64,000 nt of DNA, taken from Chloroflexota bacterium. GTDB taxonomy: Bacteria > Chloroflexota > Ktedonobacteria > Ktedonobacterales > JADMIN01. The position numbers were made by a program, and so were the translations under genes. Every line of letters starts with the position of its first letter. The first letter of the stretch is position 1. This document shows positions 36,672 through 45,146 of this stretch, one piece after another. Location of the stretch: NCBI GenBank assembly GCA_021323855.1, contig JAJPKE010000019.1:1-64000 (forward strand), read 5' to 3'. The notes under the pieces are model-generated. The model searched no databases. It worked only from the letters and a program-made list of their open reading frames with translations, and had not been told where the DNA came from.

Positions 36672-38348
36672 CTATTCAGGAGCCAGACCATCCAGCAGAC
36701 CTGAGCGGACCCCGGCGGCGATGGCTTCAATATCCGGCGCGGGTGAACGGTCCGCTGTCAACGACGGCGCGAGCGCACGCACCGCCTCATACGCGGCGGC
36801 AACACCCTTGCCGGGACGTAGCGGCTTGCGAAAGTCCAGTCCCTGCGCCGCGCAGAGCAACTCGATGGCGATGACGCGATACGCCAGGTCAATCACCTGT
36901 TTCAGCTTGATGGCAGAGGTCGCGCCCATGCTCACAAAGTCTTCCATGCCAGCGGAGGTGGGAATGGAGTCTATGCTGGCAGGATGCGCCAGGACCTTCA
37001 ATTCATTCACCAGCGCCGCCGCCACGTACTGCGCAATCATATAACCGGAGTTCAGGCCTGGCTCTGGCGTGAGGAAGAGTTCCATGCGATGGTCGCCCTT
37101 GTCCCACTCATGCGGACCCATCAGGTTATAGATGCGCCGTTCCGCAAAGCTGGCCACCTGGGTCAGCGCAATGGCCAGGAAATCGAGCGCCAGCGCCAGC
37201 GGCTGGCCGTGGAAGTTGCCGCCGCTCAGCACATCGCCGTCGTCGCTGAAAATTAACGGATTATCGGTGACGGCGCCAAGTTCCGCATTGAAGACGCCTT
37301 CGCAGTATCCGAGCGCATCGCGAGCCGCGCCCAATACCTGCGGCGCACAGCGCAGGGTATAGGGGTCTTGCACACGGCCACAGTTAGCATGGCTAGGATT
37401 GATCTCGCTCTCTTCCAGCAGCGCGCGCAGGCGGGCCGCTGTGCGTGGCTGCCCAGCCTGTGGCCGTAAGGCGTGGATGCGCGCATCCAGTGGTACATAA
37501 CTGCCGAGCAGGGCTTCGATGCTCATAGCGGTGGCGACTTCAGCGGCGCGTAGCAAGCGCCAGGAGTCCGCGATGGCGAGCGTACCACAGGCTTCCATGA
37601 CATGCGTGCCATTGATGAGCGCCAGACCTTCCTTAGCGCCCAACACCACCGGCGTCAGCCCGGCGCGGCGTAGCGCCTCATCGCCTGGTAGACGTTCACC
37701 GGCGTACCAGGCTTCACCCTCACCTATCAACACAAGGCTGAGGTGTGCGAGCGGCGCCAGATCACCGCTCGCGCCTACCGAGCCACGCATCGGCACCACC
37801 GGCGTCACTCCCGTATTCAGGAGCGAGACGAGCAGGCGCACGACCTCAACGCGCACGCCGGAGTGGCCGCGCGCGAGGCTATTCGCCAGCAGTGTCATGA
37901 TGGCGCGGGTCGTCGGGATATCAAAAGGTTCGCCAACGCCGCTAGCATGGCTGCGGATAAGGTTGCGTTGCAAATCGCTGAGTTGATCCGGCGCGATTTT
38001 GACGGAACTGAGATGGCCGAAGCCAGTGGTCACGCCGTACACCGTGCGGTTTTCCTCGCTGATGCGTTCTACAAATGCGCGCGCTGCCTGCACACGCCGT
38101 ACTGCGGCTGGCGCGAGTGTGACGCGGGCGCTCGCGCGCGCAACGGCTGCCACCTCCGCCAGCGTGATGCGCGTTTTGCCGCCGAGCGTAACGGTCTGGG
38201 GAATGCGGTCAGTGCGGTCAGTGTGGGCAGTGCGAGGATCACGGGTGGTAGCGGTGGCGCGGGAATGATTGGAATGGCTGGAATGATTGGAGTGGTTGGA
38301 ATGGTTGGAATGGTGCGAATGGTCGTCTGGTGCTGCCTGTGTGGGCAT
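36672..38348 (-). CDS. hutH: Histidine ammonia-lyase
   Basis: Converts L-histidine to urocanate and ammonia. The MIO prosthetic group forms from the Ala-Ser-Gly in GSVGASGDLAPLAHLSL. YGVTTGFGHLSSVKI, QRNLIRSHASGVGEP, RANSLARGHSG-type helix and SGGNFHGQPLALALDFLA are HutH motifs. The ATG at 38348 follows AGGAGG. The protein has 558 residues, about 50 more than usual at the N-terminus. That extension includes HSHHSNHSNHSNHSSHSNHS (residues 10-29), encoded by a CATTCCAAC-type microsatellite, then an Arg/Thr-rich stretch. No hutU, hutI or hutG lies nearby. Confidence 0.93.
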   Translation of the reverse strand: MPTQAAPDDHSHHSNHSNHSNHSSHSNHSRATATTRDPRTAHTDRTDRIPQTVTLGGKTRITLAEVAAVARASARVTLAPAAVRRVQAARAFVERISEENRTVYGVTTGFGHLSSVKIAPDQLSDLQRNLIRSHASGVGEPFDIPTTRAIMTLLANSLARGHSGVRVEVVRLLVSLLNTGVTPVVPMRGSVGASGDLAPLAHLSLVLIGEGEAWYAGERLPGDEALRRAGLTPVVLGAKEGLALINGTHVMEACGTLAIADSWRLLRAAEVATAMSIEALLGSYVPLDARIHALRPQAGQPRTAARLRALLEESEINPSHANCGRVQDPYTLRCAPQVLGAARDALGYCEGVFNAELGAVTDNPLIFSDDGDVLSGGNFHGQPLALALDFLAIALTQVASFAERRIYNLMGPHEWDKGDHRMELFLTPEPGLNSGYMIAQYVAAALVNELKVLAHPASIDSIPTSAGMEDFVSMGATSAIKLKQVIDLAYRVIAIELLCAAQGLDFRKPLRPGKGVAAAYEAVRALAPSLTADRSPAPDIEAIAAGVRSGLLDGLAPE

Positions 38349-38528
38349 CGTTGCCTCCTGCGCATCGCTGCGCGGTTCTGGTTTTATGGATAGAGGTTGA
38401 TTTAGTCTATCTTGTACAGGCTGCAACACTGTGCAACATATGCAGAAATGCAGTCATTTCCCATTTTACCATGAGGCGTATACCCGCAGAGAGCGCCACC
38501 CGGTTGTGCTGATTGTTGATCGGTGCGG

Positions 38529-38558
38529 TTTACATTGCGCTGCGCTTTGCGCTACGAT
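38529..38558 (+). promoter_or_regulatory. Promoter of the transaldolase-like gene
   Basis: TTTACA, an 18-bp spacer and TACGAT, about 150 bp before the start codon. The remaining 38349-38710 sequence shows no gene and carries the divergent hutH control region. Confidence 0.5.
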
Positions 38559-38710
38559 AACAAGATGACAAGATTGTGGGCGCGTCTGCCATGATGGCGC
38601 TCCGACTTTCGCGGTTGAGTGAGTTCTGCAAAACGGGACCTTCTCGCGTGGAGCGGGAAGCGATGCAGGACGCAAACAGAAGCAGAACTGATGAGATTGG
38701 AGCGACGACG

Positions 38711-39373
38711 ATGCGTATTTTTCTGGACACCGCAGATATTGATGAGATACGAGAAGCAGCGCGCTGGGGCATCCTCAGCGGCGTAACGACCAATCCAACG
38801 CTGGTGGGCAAGACACACGGCAAGAGCCATGAAGAGGTCATCCAGGAGATTGCGGAGATCGTGGATGGGCCGATCAGCGCCGAAACCATCAGCCTGGACA
38901 CGCAAGGGATGGTCGAGGAGGGCCGGCGCTTCGCCAAGTGGCACCCTAATGTCGTCGTGAAGGTGCCTTCCACACCGAATGGCTGGGCAGCCGTCAAGCA
39001 ACTCAAAGCTGAAAATATTCGCACGAACGTGACGCTCTGCTTCTCGGCAAATCAGGCGCTCTTTGCGGCGCTGGCCGGTGCATACATCATCAGTCCCTTC
39101 GTTGGGCGGCTGGATGACATCTCTGAAGATGGCATGCAGGTGGTGCGCGATACCGTGGAAATCTATCAGAAGCACCATCTGACGACGCTGGTGCTGGCTG
39201 CCAGCATCCGCCATCCGCTGCATATCATCGCGGCGGCGAAGGCTGGCGCGGACATCGCTACTGTCCCGTTCAAGGTGCTGGAACAGGCGGCGAAGCATCC
39301 ACTGACCGATAAGGGCATCGAGACGTTTCTGGCCGATTGGAAGAAATTTCAGGGTGAGTCTCACGCTGGGTAA
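38711..39373 (+). CDS. Transaldolase / fructose-6-phosphate aldolase family
   Basis: Short transaldolase of the TalC/MipB type, 220 residues. [28 protein letters not shown], the Schiff-base lysine Lys84 in [47 protein letters not shown] and [14 protein letters not shown] are family signatures. The ATG at 38711 has GGAG nine bases upstream and gives the canonical start; upstream in-frame codons are not conserved-looking. It would move dihydroxyacetone units in the pentose phosphate pathway. Transaldolase and fructose-6-phosphate aldolase activities are not separable by eye. Confidence 0.92.
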   Translation: MRIFLDTADIDEIREAARWGILSGVTTNPTLVGKTHGKSHEEVIQEIAEIVDGPISAETISLDTQGMVEEGRRFAKWHPNVVVKVPSTPNGWAAVKQLKAENIRTNVTLCFSANQALFAALAGAYIISPFVGRLDDISEDGMQVVRDTVEIYQKHHLTTLVLAASIRHPLHIIAAAKAGADIATVPFKVLEQAAKHPLTDKGIETFLADWKKFQGESHAG

Positions 39374-39390
39374 GATCGGGAGCATAAGCC

Positions 39391-41796
39391 TCAATCCTGT
39401 AATTGATAGGGAACATTGGTCACGACCACCCCAGGATCGGTGTAGAGCGCCAGCTTAAGCCGCAGCGCCGTCTGATTGTGAAGAAGGCGTTCCCACCAAT
39501 GGGCAGGGATGAACTCTGGCAGCACTACTGTTACGGTGGCCTGCGGGTTGGCGTCCCGGACAGCGTTGATATAGGCCACCAGCGGTGCGGCGAGGGACCG
39601 GTACGGCGATTCCAGGAAGATCAGTTCCGGACCTTTTCGGATGGCGGCGGCACGCTCACGGGCGGCCTGCGCCCCTTCTGGATCATCGCGGGTCAATTGC
39701 GTCGCCAGCGCCTCCCATTTGTGCGCCTGGCGCTGCCAATCCGCCTGGTGCGTCTCCACCAACTGTTGCCAATCAGCACGGATGCTGCTCTCTTCAACTG
39801 GATCAATCACCACATGGACCGCCAGCACGTTGGGGGTGAGCGAGCGCGCATAGGCCAGGCTCTGCAACGCAACATTGGTGACGCGATCCAATGGAACAAG
39901 CGCAATATTGTGCAACTCATCCGAGCGAAGCGGGGTCAGGGGGCGCAATTGCTGCTGTGACCGCCGGTAGTGCCGCGCAATCCCCAGAAACAGCAACACG
40001 AAGATCGGCACCAGTAGCACCACAATCCAGGCGCCCCGATCAAATTTGGTGAAGATGATGATGGCCGCTACTATACCCGTAGTCACTGCGCCAATGGCGT
40101 TAATGATAAGCGACCGGCGCCATCCTCCTCGCTGGTCAGTCCTGCGCAATCGCCACCAGTGGACTACCATGCCACTCTGCGAGGCGGTAAACGCCGTAAA
40201 CACCCCAAGCGCAAAGAGATTAATCAGACCATCCACATTGCCGCCAAAGACCACCAGTAAGAGCGCCGAGAGCAGGCTGAGGACCACGATCCCTGTCGTG
40301 AACGCGAGCCTATCTCCCCGGAAGCTGAATTGATGCGGCAGGAAGTTATCACGAGCCAGAATGGAAGCGAGCCGGGGGAAATCGGCGAAGCTGGTATTGC
40401 TGGCAAGAACGAGCATCAGGAGCGTCGCCGCCTGCAATACGTAGAATAGCCAGGCGAACGGTCCAGTGAAGACGGCGGTCCCAATCTGCGCCAGCACCGT
40501 TGGACTGCCGCTTTGGTAGGGTTCGATGCCAAAACGCCAGGTGAGGTAAGTGACGCCGAGGAATAGCCCGACCAGCACGGTAATAGTCCATTGCAGCGTG
40601 CGGGCGGCGTTCTCTGGTTCCGGCGGCTTAAAGGCTGGCACGCCATTGGCAATTGCCTCCACCCCTGTCATTGCCGAGCAGCCGGAGGCAAAGGCTGTGA
40701 GCAAGAGAATGAGGCTGAGTTGTTCCGGCGCCCAGCCAAGTTCGTGCGGGGTGCGCGTCGGCGTCACAGCCCCAAGCAGACCGCCAGGAGATGTGGCAGC
40801 CTGGAGGAGACCGGCGACGATCATCAACAGTAGGGCGCCGATGAAGAGGTAGGTGGGCGCGGCAAAGATGCTGCCTGATTCGCGGATGCCGCGCAGGTTC
40901 ACCAGCATGATGAGCGCAATGAAGCCGACGCCCATCCACACGGCCAGGTGGCTCAATACCGGAATGGCTGAGATGATGGCGTTGACGCCCGCTGCCACGC
41001 TCACCGATACATTGAGTACATAGTCAATCAAGAGCGCCGCTGCGGCAATCAGCCCTGGAATCGTGCCCAGGTTCTCGCGGGCGACGATGTAGGAACCGCC
41101 ACCATGCGGATAGGCATGAATCGTCTGACGATACGAGAAGCCGACGACGATCATCAAGAGAGCAATCAGACCGGCGATTGGGAGATTTGCCCGCAATGCC
41201 CCGGCTCCCGCCACTATCAGAATACCCAGCGCCGCCTCGGGGCCATACGCCACCGAGGAGATGGCATCAGAGGAGAGGACCGCCAGCGCCTTGACTTTCG
41301 TCAGGCGCTCTGTTGCTTGCTGGGCGGTCGCCAGACGTGGCCCCAGCACAAGGCGTTTCATGCCCGCATAGACTTTGCCCAGCCGGCTCTGTGGCTCCAG
41401 CGTGCGTTCGGTGGCAACCAATACATCAGCTTGCCGGCGACGAAACTCGTCCTGGCGCGGGAGACGGACCCGCAGGTACGTACTGCCTGGTTTGGCTCCC
41501 TCCACCAGCGAGCGCTCTTCTAAGGCGCTGCTTCGGTTGCCTTTGCCAGTCCGATTGCCATGATCTTCCATGTTCACGCTGCTTGCGACGCTGCCATCGC
41601 TCTCTTGCGCGTTTGCGCGATTGTTACTGGTTGGCTGGAATCCGTCTACAGAACCACTGCCAGACGACGAGGCAGGAGCGGAGGGGGGCATTTCTGCCGT
41701 CTCTGTGGGGACCGAAGGAGTTTCGGGCAGGGGCGAAGAGAGTGATTTATCAGGATTGCGCTGGTCATCAGGGTCGTTTGGCATGCCATTGGTCAT
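39391..41796 (-). CDS. KimA-like APC-superfamily transporter (K+ importer or amino acid permease)
   Basis: Inner-membrane transporter, 801 residues, with about 12 helices between residues 165 and 590. Its similarity to Bacillus KimA is clear: KLKALAVLSSDAISSVAYGPEAA, FSYRQTIHAYPHGGGSYIVA, NLRGIRESGSIFA, AFASGCSAMTGVEAIANGVP and RDNFLPHQFSFRGDRL. The cytoplasmic C-domain continues with IALVPLDRVTNVALQSLAYA, FLESPYRSL and LHNQTALRLKLAL, as in KimA. An N-terminal ~110-residue Ser/Pro/Asn-rich extension is unusual. The ATG at 41796 has GAGGAG nine bases before it, and hairpin-forming repeats precede it. KimA is controlled by c-di-AMP in Bacillus; no ydaO-type riboswitch was found here. Confidence 0.88.
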   Translation of the reverse strand: MTNGMPNDPDDQRNPDKSLSSPLPETPSVPTETAEMPPSAPASSSGSGSVDGFQPTSNNRANAQESDGSVASSVNMEDHGNRTGKGNRSSALEERSLVEGAKPGSTYLRVRLPRQDEFRRRQADVLVATERTLEPQSRLGKVYAGMKRLVLGPRLATAQQATERLTKVKALAVLSSDAISSVAYGPEAALGILIVAGAGALRANLPIAGLIALLMIVVGFSYRQTIHAYPHGGGSYIVARENLGTIPGLIAAAALLIDYVLNVSVSVAAGVNAIISAIPVLSHLAVWMGVGFIALIMLVNLRGIRESGSIFAAPTYLFIGALLLMIVAGLLQAATSPGGLLGAVTPTRTPHELGWAPEQLSLILLLTAFASGCSAMTGVEAIANGVPAFKPPEPENAARTLQWTITVLVGLFLGVTYLTWRFGIEPYQSGSPTVLAQIGTAVFTGPFAWLFYVLQAATLLMLVLASNTSFADFPRLASILARDNFLPHQFSFRGDRLAFTTGIVVLSLLSALLLVVFGGNVDGLINLFALGVFTAFTASQSGMVVHWWRLRRTDQRGGWRRSLIINAIGAVTTGIVAAIIIFTKFDRGAWIVVLLVPIFVLLFLGIARHYRRSQQQLRPLTPLRSDELHNIALVPLDRVTNVALQSLAYARSLTPNVLAVHVVIDPVEESSIRADWQQLVETHQADWQRQAHKWEALATQLTRDDPEGAQAARERAAAIRKGPELIFLESPYRSLAAPLVAYINAVRDANPQATVTVVLPEFIPAHWWERLLHNQTALRLKLALYTDPGVVVTNVPYQLQD

Positions 41797-41812
41797 CGGT
41801 CGGTATCTCCTC

Positions 41813-41886
41813 GTCTCTGAGAGACATAGCGTTTTCATCGGGCATTGTGTTGAGTTGTCCGGTTCATTCTGATGTCTCACGAGACA
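41813..41886 (-). promoter_or_regulatory. Pair of GTCTC-type inverted repeats before the KimA-like gene
   Basis: GTCTCT-G-AGAGAC (41813-41825) abuts the ribosome site. TGTCTC-AC-GAGACA (41873-41886) lies 47 bp farther upstream. They share GTCTC/GAGAC arms and could be operators or leader hairpins. Confidence 0.55.
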
Positions 41887-41972
41887 AAATGCAATGACAT
41901 CAGATGATCGTAACAGCGAAGATGGTGTGCAAGCCTGCTCTTCATAGTACGTTGTCATTCTATGAGCGTGAT

Positions 41973-42002
41973 GTTAAGACCAGTTAAGATCAGTTAAGAC
42001 CA
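41973..42002. promoter_or_regulatory. Three 10-bp direct repeats (GTTAAGAYCA)
   Basis: GTTAAGACCA, GTTAAGATCA and GTTAAGACCA follow without gap, one per helical turn. They lie between the divergent KimA-like gene and a response regulator gene. In-phase direct repeats of this kind are typical sites for OmpR/PhoB-type regulators. Confidence 0.6.
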
Positions 42003-42177
42003 GGCGCAAAAATTCTGACATCCCTAGATTGGCATAAATCTTGTTTTAGGATTTTGGATGAGATGTCTTTTCCGGCGTGGGCTGAATGGTCCATGCGGGC
42101 AGATTATTGCCAGGATCAGGCTCTGCCCGACCGGAAATGATGCTTACAACTCAACTCACTGATATGAGGAGGAGCCT

Positions 42178-42627
42178 ATGAGAAAGCGCATTTTGGTCAT
42201 CAACGACGACCAGGACATACTCGATCTGTACAAAGATTTGCTCGAAGAGGAGGGCTACGAGGTAATTACCTCCAAACTTGCCTTTGAGCATCCGATGGCA
42301 GTGGAAGCGCATCGTCCCCATCTCGTGATCCTCGATCTCAAGTTTGGCTCACAGATGGAGGGGTGGAAGATGATGCAGAAGCTTCGCATGTATCGTCCCA
42401 CCGCTGAGTTGCCGCTCATCATTTGCACGGCGGCATGCCGGGAAGCGCGTGAGCAAGAAGATCACTTGAGCGCCGAGGGCATTGGCATTGTCTATAAACC
42501 CTTCCAGATCGAGCAATTGATCCAGGCGGTACAGCATGCCTTTGCTGCGGCGCTTTTTGAGCAGGAAGAAGTCCCCGTTTTGGCCAACGGCGCGAAGAAG
42601 AGCGGGCGCACGGCGCTACACGAATAA
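42178..42627 (+). CDS. Single-domain response regulator (receiver)
   Basis: A CheY-like receiver of 149 residues without output domain. The acidic pocket Asp10-Asp11 (INDDQD), phosphorylation site Asp53 (LVILDLKFGS), Thr in IICTAA and Lys in YKPF are in place. A ~25-residue tail (EEVPVLANGAKKSGRTALHE) follows the fold. AGGAGGAG precedes the ATG. No kinase is adjacent, so its phosphodonor is unknown. It is divergent from the KimA-like transporter and shares its control region. Confidence 0.88.
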   Translation: MRKRILVINDDQDILDLYKDLLEEEGYEVITSKLAFEHPMAVEAHRPHLVILDLKFGSQMEGWKMMQKLRMYRPTAELPLIICTAACREAREQEDHLSAEGIGIVYKPFQIEQLIQAVQHAFAAALFEQEEVPVLANGAKKSGRTALHE

Positions 42628-42656
42628 GGGATGACTGTCGCGGCCCAAACTACCAG

Positions 42657-43277
42657 TCAACAGGCCCAACTGATTGTATGGGTGTTGATAGGGCCGTGGA
42701 AGGCGAAGAGGCCGGGCGTGCAATCGCCAAAAGGCACGGTGATCGTCACCAGCACGCTCTGTCCCGGCGCCAGCACACCGCTCGCCGGGCTTAAGGCGAT
42801 CCGTCCCGGTACGCTGGTTGAGGACGACCAGCGCAGCCCTTGCTGGTTACTCGATGGCGAGATGACGGCTGCCTGGCAGATATAGGCGCCCTTCTGTGTG
42901 CAGTCTAGGTGCCCGACGATGCTCATAGACGCGGGCCGCACGTCCAGCGTGGGCAGCGGCGCAGGCGCTGGTGGTTGCGGGACTGCCGTTGGGCGTGGCG
43001 TTGGCGTCACGGTCGGCGCTGGCGTGGGACTGGGGTCAAGCATGGGCGCTGGTGTTGGCGACACCTGCGGCGCTCGCGCCTGTATCCGCTGCCTTTGCAC
43101 GGTCGCTCCGCAGCCCGCCAGCAGGGCTATGAGCAACGCGATACTCGCGATACTACTGATCGCAAGCATCTGCTTGGCCCATTTTGCTCCAAACACACTC
43201 AGCATGCGTATGGTGGGGCGAACGGAAAATTGCTGGATACGCATCCTGTCTATTGTTATCTGTGGTGATTTGCGCAT
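42657..43277 (-). CDS. Hypothetical lipoprotein with Pro/Thr linker and Ig-like domain
   Basis: Lipobox LLAGC gives Cys56 from the ATG at 43277, which has AGGAG eight bases upstream. The preceding n-region is unusually long; internal ATGs at 43244, 43205 or 43169 give a more usual signal. Residues 65-115 are a Pro/Thr/Ala-rich linker (PTPAPTVTPTPRPTAVP). The C-terminal ~90 residues look like an Ig/BACON-type beta sandwich (LRWSSSTSVPGRIALSPASG, GQSVLVTITVPFGDC). It is likely anchored outside the membrane. The function is unknown. Confidence 0.72.
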   Translation of the reverse strand: MRKSPQITIDRMRIQQFSVRPTIRMLSVFGAKWAKQMLAISSIASIALLIALLAGCGATVQRQRIQARAPQVSPTPAPMLDPSPTPAPTVTPTPRPTAVPQPPAPAPLPTLDVRPASMSIVGHLDCTQKGAYICQAAVISPSSNQQGLRWSSSTSVPGRIALSPASGVLAPGQSVLVTITVPFGDCTPGLFAFHGPINTHTISWAC

Positions 43278-43401
43278 ATCGGATACTCCTACGCCGGTGC
43301 AGGTAGCTGGCTGATCTGGCCGGCTCCTCGCGCCGGCGTGTTTTCTTGTATGCGAATACGCGCCAGGTTACGGAGTCATGAGGAGTCTCCGAAAAGCAGA
43401 G

Positions 43402-43440
43402 AAAAAGGGAGGCAGCAGAGCGTTTCTGCTGCCGTCTCCC
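43402..43440 (-). terminator. Intrinsic terminator after the displaced mprF 3' end
   Basis: On the minus strand GGGAGAC-GGCAGCAGA and TCTGCTGCC-TCCC pair almost fully around a short loop and are followed by TTTTT. It begins 12 bases after the stop of the mprF-like fragment at 43453. The intact mprF-like gene at 45147 has no matching terminator. Confidence 0.75.
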
Positions 43441-43452
43441 TGGATGGAATGC

Positions 43453-43575
43453 TCAGCGAACTTTCGCCGGTTCCAGCACGGCTGCCGTTGGGGCTGGTTG
43501 CAGCGCGATTGCTGACGCTTCTATGCTGACGTGTTCTGCGCTGGTGAGTTCGCTGACACCTGGTTGGCTAGCGAG
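43453..43575 (-). pseudogene. Displaced 3'-end fragment of the MprF-like gene
   Basis: The minus strand encodes ...ELTSAEH...EASAIAL followed by QPAPTAAVLEPAKVR and TGA. This parallels the C-terminus of the intact gene (TSAEH...EAPAIAL, then QPAPTAAVLEPAKVR). DNA identity is very high over the last ~65 bases and fades upstream. Only the end is present, so it cannot be functional alone. The fragment and the intact gene end form direct repeats around the TIR cassette. The rest of 43278-43624 has no gene. Confidence 0.85.
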
Positions 43576-43624
43576 TCCGGCTGGCTCACTCTCCCTGGCT
43601 TCATAGCCCAAACGAACAGTCGCG

Positions 43625-43921
43625 CTATTCGATTAACTTTGCCTCAATGAGTACTCCAATTATGTTCATATTGTCGTCAATTTGGGTTGGCCATATGCGC
43701 GTCACACGTGTCGTCACGCGATAGGTCATTCCTTCTCGGAGCAATTCTGCACTATCTAGGTACAGATTGATCGCCTGCCCTTGCGCCCCATTGTTTTCGT
43801 CATAGTTGCCGGGGAGATACTCGACAAGTTCTACGACATACGGTTGACTTTCTTCGTCGTCTTCGTCATGGTACTGGTTTGGTACGCACCGCCAGACCGT
43901 CCCAATGGCGGTCACCTGCAT
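43625..43921 (-). CDS. Hypothetical 98-residue protein beside the TIR gene
   Basis: A small, acidic, strand-rich protein that I do not recognise. GGAGG precedes the ATG at 43921. Its body alternates charged and hydrophobic residues (YVVELVEYLPGNYDENNG, INLYLDSAELLREGMTYRV, GVLIEAKLIE), suggesting a compact beta fold such as an OB- or Sm-like barrel. It has no membrane segment or catalytic motif. The DNA is AT-richer than the flanks. It is divergent from the TIR-TPR gene across a palindromic site, so a partner, inhibitor or regulator role is plausible but only inferred. Confidence 0.65.
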   Translation of the reverse strand: MQVTAIGTVWRCVPNQYHDEDDEESQPYVVELVEYLPGNYDENNGAQGQAINLYLDSAELLREGMTYRVTTRVTRIWPTQIDDNMNIIGVLIEAKLIE

Positions 43922-43980
43922 AGTATGCCTCCGATTGTGCTGTTTGCTTCAATGGATGTAGTATACCCTCTGAGAAGAGG

Positions 43981-43997
43981 TGAGCAGAAGCTGCTCA
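43981..43997. promoter_or_regulatory. Palindromic operator between the 98-aa and TIR genes
   Basis: TGAGCAG-AAG-CTGCTCA is a perfect 7+3+7 palindrome. It lies 30 bp upstream of the TIR gene -10 box, where a regulator could control both divergent genes. Confidence 0.6.
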
Positions 43998-44025
43998 GGG
44001 CTGATGCGTGGGCAAGCTCTCCCTA

Positions 44026-44034
44026 TGCTACAAT
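44026..44034 (+). promoter_or_regulatory. Extended -10 promoter of the TIR gene
   Basis: TG-C-TACAAT gives an extended -10 element. The predicted transcript starts ~32 bases before the ATG at 44073. No good -35 box is seen. Confidence 0.5.
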
Positions 44035-44072
44035 GTCGAACAAGCAGCACCCATTCTCAACAGGAGCGTAGT

Positions 44073-44924
44073 ATGACGAAGCCCAAGATTTTCGTCAGTC
44101 ACAGTTCCAAAGACGTCGCATTCGCCTTAAAACTCGTGCGCGATCTGAATGCGGCTGGGGCGCAAGCGTGGATGGATAGCAACGATCTGGGGGCAGGGAA
44201 TTTTCAACAACATATCGACGAGGCACTGGCTGGCTGCGAGTGGCTCCTACTTGTGCTAACGAGAAACGCACTTTCATCTGAGTGGGTACGCCAAGAGGTA
44301 TATGCCGCGAATCGCCTAAAAAATCAGGGGCAGATTAATGAACTCATTTTTATCAAGGCTGAAGAAGTAGATCATCATCAACTCCCTCCAATGTGGGGGG
44401 TGTACAATATCTTCGATGCGACGCAAGACTATAGCATGGCCCTTAAACGCGTACTCAAAGAGGTAGGTCTACTGCCTGCGTCAAACGAACCCTTAGAAGT
44501 GTCAAAATCGCTTCCAACAGGAACGTATTACGAACTCATCACTCGCGGTTCACAACTGATCGGAGAGAAGCGCTTTTCAGAAGCGATTCCCTACTTCGAA
44601 CGTGCTACTCAATTTGCCAAAGCTTCTGCGAGTGAGTGGGGTAACTTAGGATTTGCATATAATGCGTGTGGACGCTGGCAGGAAGCGCTTCACGCCCATG
44701 ATATGGCACTCGCTCTGAACGATGATTTAGCCTGGGTCTGGTCAAACAAAGCCGATGCTTTGGTAGGGCTTGGACGCTATGAAGAAGCGGTCGAATGCTA
44801 CAAACAAGGACTGCGCATCAGTGACAATTGGAATCGGCGGCAGAGTCTGGCTAAGGTACTTCGTATGTTAGGCCGAAACAAAGAGGCTAAGGATGCAATC
44901 GAACAACGTCAGGAGCGCAACTAG
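44073..44924 (+). CDS. TIR-domain protein with C-terminal TPR repeats
   Basis: A 283-residue two-part protein. Residues 1-130 form a TIR domain: KPKIFVSHSSKD, AWMDSNDLGAG, CEWLLLVLTRNALSSEWVRQE. Glu75 is in the place of the catalytic glutamate of NAD-cleaving TIRs. Residues ~155-283 are TPR repeats (AIPYFERATQFAKASASEWG, LGRYEEAVECYKQGL) that could sense a partner. AGGAG lies six bases before the ATG. Codon use is AT-rich. With the divergent 98-aa gene and the flanking direct repeats it looks like an inserted cassette. Bacterial TIR proteins often serve in phage defence, but no known system gene set is next to it. Confidence 0.88.
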   Translation: MTKPKIFVSHSSKDVAFALKLVRDLNAAGAQAWMDSNDLGAGNFQQHIDEALAGCEWLLLVLTRNALSSEWVRQEVYAANRLKNQGQINELIFIKAEEVDHHQLPPMWGVYNIFDATQDYSMALKRVLKEVGLLPASNEPLEVSKSLPTGTYYELITRGSQLIGEKRFSEAIPYFERATQFAKASASEWGNLGFAYNACGRWQEALHAHDMALALNDDLAWVWSNKADALVGLGRYEEAVECYKQGLRISDNWNRRQSLAKVLRMLGRNKEAKDAIEQRQERN

Positions 44925-45146
44925 AGCCTAGTGAGCTTTGGCGGTCGTAATGACTATCTCCACGACATCTAAAAAGATAACCAATTGCCGCTAGCCTGCG
45001 ATGGCGCATCACAACCCACTGCTGAGTAGCCAACTTGGCAGGCTTGCGGACAGCCTTGACGAGACCAGTCTCTAACGGCGAGCGGTGATGGAACAGACAT
45101 GTCTGACTAAGATGATGGCTGTCCATCGTTACCGAGACATGAATCC
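44925..45146. other. Spacer between the TIR gene and the MprF-like gene
   Basis: No gene is supported. CAGACATGTCTG (45094-45105) is a perfect 12-bp palindrome, and GGACAGCC near 45048 and GGCTGTCC near 45115 form an outer inverted repeat around it. It may be part of the end of the inserted cassette. Confidence 0.4.

Noticed and set aside
37743..38393. Open frame of 216 codons antisense to hutH
   Set aside because: It overlaps clear HutH motifs and the His microsatellite, has no ribosome site and no recognisable domain.
41797..42000. c-di-AMP (ydaO-type) riboswitch before the KimA-like gene
   Set aside because: The conserved ydaO core motifs could not be found in the leader.
42031..42046. 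Sigma-54 promoter TGGCAT-AAATC-TTGT before the receiver gene
   Set aside because: Spacing fits, but the key GC of the -12 box is GT and no sigma-54 activator is present. One chance match is not enough.
43453..43575. Small independent gene on the minus strand
   Set aside because: It matches only the C-terminus of the MprF-like protein and has no start or upstream domain, so it is a gene-end fragment.
45000..45140. Transposase remnant beside the MprF-like gene
   Set aside because: A basic minus-strand reading looked transposase-like, but no catalytic motif or inverted ends could be found.
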